Assembly (NCBI GenBank): GCA_944990035.1
Contig: CALYLX010000089.1
Coordinates: forward strand, 1-64,000
Length of the DNA: 64,000 nt
Origin: Clitopilus passeckerianus
Lineage: Eukaryota; Basidiomycota; Agaricomycetes; Agaricales; Entolomataceae
Direction: 5' to 3'
Shown: positions 24,396-34,254 of the stretch, piece by piece
Layout: the number at the start of each line of letters is the position of its first letter
Position numbering within the stretch: position 1 is the stretch's first letter
Program-made: the position numbers and the translations under genes
Notes under the pieces: generated by a model
What the model saw: the letters and a program-made list of their open reading frames with translations, nothing else
Told to the model about the DNA's origin: nothing
Database searches by the model: none

Positions 24396-27127
24396 TTAGC
24401 ATGTGGTATCCGTCGATATTGATGTATGTTGCGAAACCTCGGGAAGAGGAGCCTCGGCCATAGGCCGCCGGCGTGGTGGCGGTCGGCGACGTCCTCTCGG
24501 TAAACGAGGTCCCCTAGGCATCGGCCTCTCGTCAAGGTCAAGTGCAACACCTGCACCAGCTTGCAGAGCCTGTAGCAACGTTAGTGAGACTCAGATTTGA
24601 AGACACAAGCTCCTTACCTCAACCCATGCCACCAACTCCGCCATACCGCTGGTCTGCATCAAGAACTGCTCGCCATCCAAACGGACTCGAATAACGTTCT
24701 TCCTCTTGGTGTAACCGTACGCGAACCCAGCCACGGCACGTTGTAGTGAATATGTCCTGAGCAGTTCCCCAGTTTCGGAGGGTGGCTGAAGAGGGCCAGG
24801 GCGACCGGCGGTCCCGATACCGATGATAGTGGTGCAAGTTCTGGAAGGGTGCTCTCTGGGTATATTTGGGGTATCAGATGGCGTGGGTGAGAGTCGTTCG
24901 TTGGCAGCTAAAGATGAAGGACTCGTTGTCCTTTCTCCGAAGTCGGAACTGGCAGACCCTGAGGGGCCGTTTGAATTCCTGGGAGGGATGAGGAATGGTC
25001 GAGAGGTAGGGGAAGTGGTCGAAGAAGGAGCCGTCGAATCACCCTCCGAACGCGTATGAGCGTGCTCAGGCTTGAACAGAGAGGCAAGGTGGCTTAACCT
25101 CGACCTGGTTGGGGCGACACTGTGCGATCCAGATGCTTCGTTCACCTGGGAGCCTGAGGCAACGTTAACCGCCGAGGTTGAAGGACCTGCGGGACTCCTT
25201 GTGACCCTAGACCTCCTGGACCTCCACCAATCTCCAAGGATAGAATTATGAACTACAGGTTGACGCTTGTACACCTTGAAGGAGGTCCCCTCTAGTACGC
25301 AGACCACCTTCCTCCATCTCCTATCACCAGCCTGAACGCCGGCTGAAAGGAACTCCATCTTCATGGGAACAACACCACACATGAAGATATGGTTGGTATA
25401 CTGCGGCAAGCGTTCACGACCTTCGTCATCTCTAGGTTCGATACGGAAGTTATGGCGCGGGAAGAGTGAGAGGTATGGCGGAGGGTCAGTAGTAGAGTTG
25501 AAGGTAGGGAGGGAGTGTCTTCGATGTGAGGACGGTTTGGTTAGGTAGATTTCCTTTGGTTCGGTCCGGCGAAATTCCACTACAGCCAGATAGGGCGGCG
25601 GCTTGCTGATGTGGTGTTTCCTCTTCCCTCTGGGCAGCGACAGCGGAGCAGTACCAACATCATCAGCTGTTGGTTGGCCGACTCTGGAAGAGCACCCATG
25701 CGATGGCTCTTCTTTCAAGGGTGAGCGGAAGTCAAGTAGACTCCTCGAAGTATGCTTGTAGATACTTGATCTCGACTCGATCTCAATCCCGGAACTATTG
25801 CCAACACCAGGACGAGAAGGCCCATCAATGGCCCAAGTACTACTCGAGGCGGAGGAACCTTGACGCCGCGACGTGCTAGCGCTAGCAAAAGACGACGGAG
25901 GTAGGGATTGCAATGTAGGGAACGGAACGCCATGTAGTCGCGTCTTGACGTTGGTTGCAGTAGATAAAGGAACCGACTTGGAGGAGAAGTAATCTTGATA
26001 ATAGCCCTTCCATAAGCCCGGGGCGGACTCTGAGATCGTGGGGGTCTTGTCGGTATCCGTATTGATGGCTTCTTCGAGTTCACCATCCTCTGCTTGCCAA
26101 GGCTTCGGCTTCCCTTTACCCTTCACATCCTTCTTCTTCTGCATCCCTTCCGCGTGGGCCAGGTCGTAGCGAGCATTGGGGGTATTCCTGTGGTCAAGGT
26201 CCAACGTCGACGGTCGCGTGGCGATGGATTTGTTGGGTAAAATTTCTAACGGCAATGTGAGGGACAATCGTCCATCTCTGCTCCACCTCATCTCTCTTGC
26301 TTTGCCTGTAGGGTAGCGTAGAGTGTCCGAGTTAGGCGTTAGCGCAGCCGGGGTCGATGCAGGAGAATCTGGTAGTTCTTGGAGAGGATGTACGAGCGGA
26401 GAGGCAGCAGTGACATACGACCTGTCAGAATCCGAAGAGCTCGATGAGGAGGACGTTATCGGTGAGCGAAAAGGTCGTTGTGCCTGTCTATGACTATTCA
26501 AGGTGATGCCGGAATGTGCGGCGGCGGCGGTGGAGGAAATATAGGGAGTAGGATGGGCATGAGGTTTGGGGATCGGAGTAGTGTCATAAGAGGTGTCGAT
26601 GTTGACGGAATTGGTTAGACCAGGGATCTTATCATCGTTTAATTCTGAAGACACCGGTGCAGTTGATATACACCCTTGCGTGGCGGTATGAACAAGCTGG
26701 GAACATGACTGTCCTTGACGAGAGCTGCCTCAGCCGGTCGCGACCTCTTCTGCACCTGGGTATGGTGGGGGGTAGGTGAAGGGGCAGTTAGCTTGAAGAA
26801 TGGCTGCGAAACCTGAGAGTCCTTCTTTCCGAATCCGAAAGAGAACTTTCTCGTCGTTCTATCCCGCGTAGGTTTCTCATAGTTGAGCACCAAATCTCCA
26901 TCATCTCCTCCATGGTCCCATTTGTTGAGTACCTTGACCGTGTAACCGTCCACGACTATATTTCCAAGCATGGCACTAGTAGTGCGCTGGGACATGCCTG
27001 ACTTCATCGTCTCCATCTCGTACCCGTGTGCGTGATCCCGGTGGCCCAGACGGCCGTCAGCAGCCCGAATCTTTACGTTGGTGTCAAGACCTGTGTGATT
27101 CCCAGTGGTGGTTGACAAGAGCGACAT
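24396..27127 (-). CDS. PH-domain protein, copy 1 (complete)
   Basis: Three exons. The start MSLLSTTTGNH at 27127 leads an exon with GNIVVDGYTVKVLNKWDHGG. A 59-base intron (GTGCAG to TTCCCAG) joins it to the long second exon. The last intron, before WVEALQAG, begins GTAAGG. A long Ser/Pro/Arg-rich disordered stretch precedes a PH-like fold. Its first strands are HIFMCGVVPMKMEF and RRWRKVVCVLEGTSFKVYK. After about 140 low-complexity residues come NVIRVRLDGEQFLMQTS and the closing helix MAELVAWVEALQAG. This is a split PH domain, so lipid or membrane binding is a fair guess. The C-terminal tail is Arg/Pro-rich. It is paralogous along its length to the gene at 29915-32066. Confidence 0.75.
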
Positions 27128-27415
27128 ACGGAACCTGCATTTGATGTTGGAGACTTTTGGGCGAACCAGCTGACGCGAGTCTGGGATATAGCTATCGGCC
27201 CCACAAAACCGATAGGAAAGGGGAAGAAAGGGTACCAAGTTAACCTCAGCACATTTCACCCAAGTGTTAGGGCTCACCCGAATATTTTGGGGGGTAATCC
27301 TGTAGCACTGAACGAGGAATCTGAGCACCCATGGTTCCTCAGGCGCTCAGGCTCGACCGCATAAAACGGACAGAACCCTCATCTGAGGATAGTAATATAG
27401 TCATGGATCGGTGAC

Positions 27416-28270
27416 TAGTGTTGCCACGGCTTGGCTCGGAGCCACTGAGCCGGTCGAGCCGAGCTGTTCTTGAGCCGAGCCGCAATATTATCGTGGCTGT
27501 GGCTTTGAGCTGCAGGCAGCCGCTCGATAGCCGCTCAGCCACGGCTTAAGTCCCAATTTAGGACAAATGGTGATCCACGATTCTGATATAGACAAGATGG
27601 AGATTCTAGCTTGGTCAAACAGACTAATAACGTACCCAGCACACTATATATACTATGCTCAGGGCTTGACCACATTTTCAGCCCATGGAAAAATCAAATG
27701 TTGTAGGTTTTGTCGGTGGACCTGTCGGCGCCGGAGTCCCGAATCGGAAGCTCGGAGCTAGAGCAAGCATCCACAAACATTTCAAGCCTTGGATCACCTG
27801 CAAGGGTCCGACAACGCTCAGCAGCTGTTTGCGGTCGAAAATTTCTGTCCAACATGTATATCTTACATATTGGAATAACAGTACCTAGCTTCTAGTATCT
27901 AGAGATCTCATATCTATAAAGGTGCTAGAATAAAGGTAGCTACATGGGCTCTCGAGTCCAAGCATCTTGCCGAGCACGAGCCTTACAGAGAACTGAAATA
28001 TTTAGGGACTCAAGGCAAGGGTAAATACTGTGTAAAAGAGGTCAATATGATATGCTACATCTTTTGAGGACTCTAGGCCCAAAGAACATGTGTATGAGAG
28101 TAAGTACGACATCAGAACCAGACCTTGGTGGTTGGTTATTCCTATAAATGCAAATATGTCGTCCAGCCGTCGAGCCAGCCGAGCTGAAGCCGGATTTTTG
28201 GCTCGGCTCGGCTTCGAAGCCATTCTCTACCTCAAGCTGATCAAAGCCGAGCCGAGCCGTGGCAACACTA
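27416..28270. mobile_element. Non-autonomous hAT-type element (MITE), 855 bp
   Basis: Terminal inverted repeats start TAGTGTTGCCACGGCT at both ends, with 23 of the first 24 bases matching. The flanks are TCGGTGAC (27408-27415) and TCGATGAC (28271-28278). They form an 8-base target duplication with one mismatch, as expected for hAT transposition. The subterminal zones are packed with GAGCCGAGC/GCTCGGCTC repeats, probable transposase-binding sites. No transposase is encoded. It lies about 290 bases upstream of the start of PH gene copy 1. Confidence 0.88.
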
Positions 28271-28278
28271 TCGATGAC

Positions 28279-29319
28279 GGAACTAGAGACGGTCAGCAAC
28301 ACATTTCAAAACAATTTGATCGTTCAAATCAGCTCGGTTTTCTCTCAAATTAATCCTCTGGGTGCATGCTCGCCGAATGTTGAATCCAAACATTGGCCGC
28401 TTTTAGGCCCATAGCATACGACGGAGAACCGTGCAGAGATACTTTTACACTATTATATACAAGCAATGGCCTGTTCATATCCCCCGAAGCATAGAATGTG
28501 CCCATTTTCGAGCCATGTTCAATCTCGCGCTTGGGAGCTTAGTACTTTCATCATGATCGCAGCTGCTAGGTTTGGAAGGTGGGGCTGTTTGGAGCGTTCA
28601 AAGTCGAGAGGATTTCCCTCATCCAATTTCATTCTGAAATGTGTTGCTGACCGTCTCTACTTCACGGGTATTTTTGGCAGCGCCGGTCGTCACCTATTCC
28701 CCCCTCCCCCGCTCGTGCCGATCATTCTTGGCACATTTCAGGGCGGCTACATAGATTCGTATCAAATTGAATGGGACTTGGCGAGAGACAGCTTGAGACA
28801 TGTCCCGGATGTACCCAAGCTGTCGGGTGGCATTCAATATTCTTCCACTTTGTTCCGTTTCAGCCGCCGGCACAAAGGATCATCTGTGTAGTATGACTGC
28901 CGATGATCAAAACTTGGGGGACAAAAGAATTCAGAACAACTACTCACTTCCAGGAAGGCGATAGATTTGTTTTCAAACAACTTCGAGGCTTCGTGTCGTT
29001 TGCTCAGGCTTTAGGTCAACAATTCCATTGAAAGCGTGTGATCCCAGCACAGGCTCAGTGGCATTGCTCAGTAGTAATATGTGCAGTATGCTGACCATGA
29101 GCTGCCTCTTTATTTCAGATGCAGAGCCTCGCAGAGCATACAGACCCATGTCAACCTTTGGAAGTAATCATGGACAACGTAAACGCTCCCCATCGTCGTT
29201 GGAGAGCAACCGTGAACGTCATCGGGAACCATGTAGCCGCCAACCGGTTTTCAGCGTTCGGCTTCAAGGCACCTTGCACCATTCCAGCATCCTCTGCCCC
29301 GCCAGCCTTACCATTCGTT
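28279..29319. other. Spacer of duplication unit 1
   Basis: From about 28740 this stretch is alignable with 32980-33430 of unit 2 (for example CCACTTTGTTCCGTTTCAGCC against CCACTTTGTTCCATTCCAGCC). It is the former promoter region of the membrane-protein gene. 28279-28740 has no counterpart in unit 2 and no recognised gene. Confidence 0.5.
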
Positions 29320-29560
29320 ATGGTAGCTCGTAGTACGCCTGTGGGGTGTTCGAAGGGCTCAGAAATTGACCTGAACGCTGTCCGGAAATATCGTGTATCT
29401 CCTTCATATTGCCCTCAAGGGACCTATTGGAATTCAAGGCAGAGTCATGTCACCGACGACTTTACCTTTCCTTCGGTTGAACAATACGACGCTCGTCTTT
29501 AGGTCTCTGAAGGAACGCGTGATCTTCGTGGAAACGACGCGCCTTGGATTCATCTAGTTG
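29320..29560 (+). pseudogene. Broken copy of the small membrane-protein gene
   Basis: Matches the first two exons of the intact gene at 33432-34113: MVARSTP, then GNIVYLLHIALKGPIGIQG, SPTTLPFLRLNNTTLVF. The acceptor before exon 2 is CCGG instead of CCAG. The donor after exon 2 is GAACGC instead of GTACGT, and a few bases are inserted there. Exons 3-5 are missing. It is a truncated duplicate. Confidence 0.75.
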
Positions 29561-29914
29561 TGAAAATGTACCGGAATAGGGTATACAACCCATGGGTCAG
29601 AGTTACACCTATTTACAACTTGAAGGGTCTAACTATGGAAGTATATGTGCATCCTCTACGCACCCCCAACGCACCAATATTTAGACAAATGGACCAGAAA
29701 TGAGCAAAACACTCGCGTTTGAAGTTTTCGAGGTCAAGTAGTCTCTGTTGGCGGTTGCAAACTACAATATGTAGTACTTGAATAACATAGGGTAAAAGCT
29801 CGTAGAAGTCAATGAGGAGATATCATCGATCCTAACAGTTAAACGTGCAAGCAGACTGCCCAACCGAATTACAAGGCGACTGAAAGAGGTGGTATCTGTC
29901 AATATCGACGTATA
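29561..29914. other. Junction between duplication units
   Basis: Lies between the broken membrane gene of unit 1 and the 3' end of PH copy 2. No gene recognised; it holds the breakpoint of the tandem duplication. Confidence 0.4.
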
Positions 29915-32066
29915 TTACAAAATCGTGACCTCGAGAGGAACCTCAATGATACGCCGTCGTGGTAGAAATCGGCGACGTCTTCTGGGCATCGGCCTCTCGT
30001 CAAGGTCAAGCGCAACATCCGCAGCAGCTTGTAGAGCCTGAAATCCCATTAGTGTGAGATTCCAGATATGAAGACACAGGTTTTCTTACCTCAATCCATG
30101 CATCCAACTCCACCATACCTCTGGTCTGCATCAAGAACTGCTCGCCCTCCAGACAGGCTCGAATAACGTTCCTCCTCTTGAAGTAATCATACGCAATTCC
30201 GCTCAGGGCACGTTGCATTGAGTATGTCTTGAGCAGTTCTCCCGTTTCGGGGGGTGGCTGCGAAGGGCCAGAGCGACCAGCGGTTCCGATACCAGTAATA
30301 GTGGTAGGGGTTGTGAAGTGGTCCTCATGGGGCGAGAAATCTGGGGTATCAAATGGCGAGAGTGAGACTCGTTCGTTGGCGACCGGATATGAAGAAGTCA
30401 TTGTCCTGATAGACGGCGCAGGCGCATTCACAGGGTTGGGTATCGAGAGATGCTGGGTGTGTTCTCCGGAGCTACTTTCAGATCCTGACGAGTGGTCTGA
30501 AACACTGGAAGTGGTGAGGAATGGTCGAGAGGTAGGGGTGGTGTTCGAAAAAGCGGACGTCGAATTGCTCCGGATTTCGCCCTCCGAACGAGTATGGCCA
30601 TGCCCAGGCTTGAACAGAGACGCAAGGTGGCGAAATATCGACTTTGTTGGTGGTTCAGATCCTTCGTTCACTTGGGAGCCTGAGGCAATGTCGACCGGCG
30701 ATGCTGAAGGACCCCCAGACTTTTTTGCAACCCTGGATTTTCTCCACCAATCTCCAACGATAGAACCCTGAGAAACAGGCTGATACTTGTACACTCTGAA
30801 GGAAGTTCCCTCCAGAATGCAGACCACCTTCCTCCATCTCCTATCACCGGCCAGAACACCGGCCGAACGGAACTCCATCTTCATAGAAACAACACCACAC
30901 ATGAAAATATGGTTGGTATATTGTGGTAGGCGTTCACGACCTTCGTCATCTCTCGGTTCGATGGGGATTTTGTGGCAGGGAAAGAGTAAAGGGTATGGCG
31001 GAGGGTCGATAGTAGGGTTGATGGTAGGGAGGGTATGCCTCCGGGGCGAGGGCGGTTTGGGTAGGTAGATTTCCTTTGGTTTGGCTAGGTGAACTTCCAC
31101 TACAGCCTGATACGGTGGCGGCTTGCTGATGTGGTGTTTCCTCTTCCCTCTCGGTAGCGGCGGCAGAATGGCATCGGCATCGTCAACTGCTGGTTGGCCG
31201 ACTCTGGAAGAGCACCTTTGTGACGGCTCTTCTTCCAAAGGTGTGGGGAAGTCCGACAAACTCCTCGAAGTATGCTTGTAGATACTTGACGTCGACTCGA
31301 TCCCGATCCCGATCCCAGCACCAGTTTCAACACCGGGACGTGAAGGCCCGCCGATGGCCCAAGTACTAGTCGAGGCAGAGGAATCCTGAGTTCGTAGTGA
31401 CGTGCTACCAAAGGAGGACGGAGGTAGCGGTTGCAATGCGGAGATCGGAATGTCGTGTAGTTGTGCCTTCACATCGGTCGCCTTAGGCAAAACAACCGGA
31501 TTAGACGAGAAATAATCTTGATAATAGTCCTTCCCTAAGCTCGGGGTGGGCACATAGATCGTAGATGCATTGGCGTCCGTATCGATGGCTTCTTCGAGTT
31601 TATCGTTCTCTGCCTGCCAGGTCTTCATCTTTCCTTTCCCCTTCACATCGGTCTCCTTCACCCCTCCCACGTCCATCAAGTCGTAGCCAGCATTGTGGCC
31701 ATTCCTGAGGTCAATGCCTAAAGTTACCGGTCGCGTGGTGGTGGATTTGGCGGGTAAAATCTCGGGGGACAAATGTCCATCTCTTCTCCACATTATCTCT
31801 TCCTCTTCGCCTCTAGGGTGGCGCAGAATGTCCAAGTTGGGGGTGGGCGTAGCTAATGTTGAAGTAGAAGACACCGGTAGCTCTTGTAGAGGCTGTACGA
31901 GCTGAGAGACGGCAGTGACATAAGACCTGTCTGAAATGTAGGGAGCGCGATAAGCATGAAATTTGGAGATCTGAGTAGTGTCATAAGAGGTGCCGATGTC
32001 AACAGAGTTGGCTAGACCTGGGATCAACCTCTTATTGTCGTTCATTTCTAAAGACGCCAGGGCCAT
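29915..32066 (-). CDS. PH-domain protein, copy 2 (N-terminally truncated)
   Basis: Paralogue of the gene at 24396-27127, sharing the split PH domain (HIFMCGVVSMKMEF, RRWRKVVCILEGTSFRVYK, NVIRACLEGEQFLMQTRG, then ALQAAADVALDLDERPMP). It ends RRRIIEVPLEVTIL. It lacks a Ser-rich stretch present in copy 1. The first exon of copy 1 has decayed here, so translation would have to begin at 32066 or 32045 (MNDNKR). It is therefore either a shortened working gene or a pseudogene in progress. The long open frame of about 680 codons, with changes spread along it, suggests selection acted after duplication. Confidence 0.65.
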
Positions 32067-32154
32067 CGGTAGATACCATTGCAGGGTGGTATGATTGGTA
32101 GGCAGCAGGTCGGAAACATGGCTGTCCTTATTAAGTGCTGCCCAGCTGGTTGCG

Positions 32155-32578
32155 ACCTCTTCCAGCGATGTCTAGACCGCAAGTCAAACCCTCGTCAAAC
32201 CTCGTCAAAACCCCATCAAACCCTTCAGCTCCAAAAAGGCCACAGATCAAGGCGTGACCACTGTCCTAATTTGGATGGGGCCTTGACAGTCTGATTTGTA
32301 CCACCACTGGCGCCTATTCGTGTACAACAGGGACGCCTCATTGGATAACGAGCTCAAGGTCTGAAACAGGTCAATGCGGTTAACGACGACCACAGATAAG
32401 ATTCGCGTCCGAAGATTAAATATCTCAAGTCGCGTTGTGCTTCATAAAGAGGCATGTGACGGCGGAGGTCACGCATGAATCCTTTGACCTTTCGATTTGG
32501 GTCGAAGCGCCGAAAACCCTGCTTGACCCCGGCCAAACGGTCAAGGAAAAGGTTGACCCCAACATCACGGACCTCTTC
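32155..32578. mobile_element. Small insertion with 8-bp target duplication (about 408 bp)
   Basis: ACCTCTTC occurs at 32155-32162 and again at 32571-32578. The matching place in unit 1 (near 26746) has it once, so 32163-32570 is an insertion. Ends are imperfect inverted repeats (CAGCGATGT and CCGTGATGT). The inner ends carry repeated GTCAA motifs in opposite orientation. No open frame is present. An 8-base duplication fits a hAT-like MITE, unrelated in sequence to the one at 27416. It sits where copy 1 has its first intron. Confidence 0.75.
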
Positions 32579-32925
32579 TGTGCCTTAGTTTGACTGGGGA
32601 CAAGCCCAGGGGTAAGGGCAGGTAGCTTGAAGATTGGATGCGAAGTTGGCCACTGCGAAACTTGAGGGGCCTTCTTTCCAAGCGAAAGGGAACTATCTCG
32701 GGATCCTATCTCGCGTAGGCTTCTTGCAGTCGAGCACACAAACCATGTAACCATCCACGACTACATTTCCAAGAATGGTACTGGGTTGGGACATGCCTAA
32801 TTTCAAGCTTCATGTCGTACCGGTATGCGTCGTTCTGGTTATCCGGACCGCCGCCAATAACTCGAATCTTTACGTCCGTGTCAAAACCTGTGTGATTCCT
32901 AGTGGTAGATGACGAAAGCGGCAAT
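32579..32925 (-). pseudogene. Decayed first exon of PH gene copy 2
   Basis: Aligns with the first exon of copy 1. The ATG of copy 1 is ATT here (32923-32925). A TAG follows eight codons later (32899-32901), and the frame shifts further on. The splice donor seen in copy 1 is also changed (GTGCAG to GCACAG). Confidence 0.7.
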
Positions 32926-33431
32926 ACGGAACCTACATTTGATGTTGGAGACTTTTTGGGCGAACATTGGATTTCGCTTGAGACATGCCCCAGATACACC
33001 CACCAGCTTAGGCGTGCACCTTGCCACCTTCCACTTTGTTCCATTCCAGCCGCCGATACATAGGATCTGCCTGAAATAACCACTGATGATCAACCGCTAG
33101 AGACGAAAGTTTTAGAATAAATACTCACCAGTGACGTTTATTCAATCTGAGTCGCTGTGTGCTCTTTACGTAGGTGGGTTTATGTCAACCAGCTGGTAGC
33201 GCAGACTGTAGCGGTATACAAAGCTTTACACCAATCACAAAGTCTTTATTCTTCAGGCAGCATGTCGCTCGAGACTAGCCATTATGGATAGCATGAAACG
33301 TTTCTCATCGTCGTTGGAGAGCAAGCGTGGCCCATCATCGGGAACCACGTACCCGCCAACCGGTTCCAAACCTTCCGCTTGGCACCAGCACTATTCCAGG
33401 ATCCTCTGCTTGGCCACCTGTACCCTTCGTT

Positions 33432-34113
33432 ATGGCAGCTCGCAGTTCCCTGTAAGCACTTCTGCCTAGGAGATGTCAAACGATTCAGGAACTAACCTCA
33501 GTGGTATCCAGAAATGCCGTGTTTCTCCTGCACATTGCGCTCGAAGGACCTATTGGAGTTCAAGGCATCCTGTCACCTACGGCCTTACCTTTCCTTCAAT
33601 TGAACAATACGACGCTTGTCTTCTTGAAGGTACGTGGGTTCTTTGCGGAAACGACGCCTCTTAATTTCGGCTAAACTAGTCTGCTTCATTGGCCCTTACC
33701 TAGCTCTACTCGTCCTTGGTCACCGCGAGCTGCTTAATCTCCTTATTATGTTTCTCGTTGCCTGGTACGTTCACTGACGTGTCTTTTCTAACTGTCACCA
33801 ACATCTTACGTGCCTTAGATTTCCTGCCCGGAAAACGAGCGGTAGCATTGGGGTTCTGCGTGTACCACAGCATTGCATCCACCATTCTCCTGCAAACACC
33901 ACGGTTTATTCCTTACTCTCTTGGGGACTTGGCCGAATTGTGCGTACATCTATCCACTCCCGGATTTCCTCTCTTTGATGTCTTTTCAGGTACAAACTTA
34001 CACCAGAAACGGCTTGGGGAATAACCCATGGATTACTTGGATTAGGGATGATTTTCTGGTGGCAGGCAACCCTGCAGATCACCACCATAGCAAGACAAGT
34101 CGCAAAGCAATGA
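33432..34113 (+). CDS. Small four-helix membrane protein, 147 aa, five exons
   Basis: Exons 33432-33451, 33512-33629, 33704-33764, 33819-33939 and 33990-34113 join in frame at GT-AG sites to give 147 residues. A 20-base first exon encodes MAARSSL (the last codon is split). Hydrophobic segments are NAVFLLHIALEGPIGVQG, LYSSLVTASCLISLLCFSLP, VALGFCVYHSIASTILL and GITHGLLGLGMIFWWQATL. Short conserved-looking loops are LPFLQLNNTTLVFLK and DFLPGKRAVAL. No single frame covers it, so frame-based annotation would miss it. The product resembles a class of uncharacterised basidiomycete membrane proteins, from memory and without a search. It lies divergent to PH copy 2. Confidence 0.8.
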
Positions 34114-34254
34114 ACCGTATCTCCAGTCCAGTCCAGCCAAGAACCAAGCCTTCTGTGTATTATTATCTAATTATGCCCTGTTGCAAATTCTATCAAAACG
34201 TCGAGAAGACCGAATCGTCAATACAAGTACAGTTACGAGCCCACCGCCTATCTT

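Noticed and set aside
28466..28891. Plus-strand open frame of 141 codons
   Set aside because: Spans the boundary between unique and duplicated spacer, has no motif, and its counterpart in unit 2 is not open.
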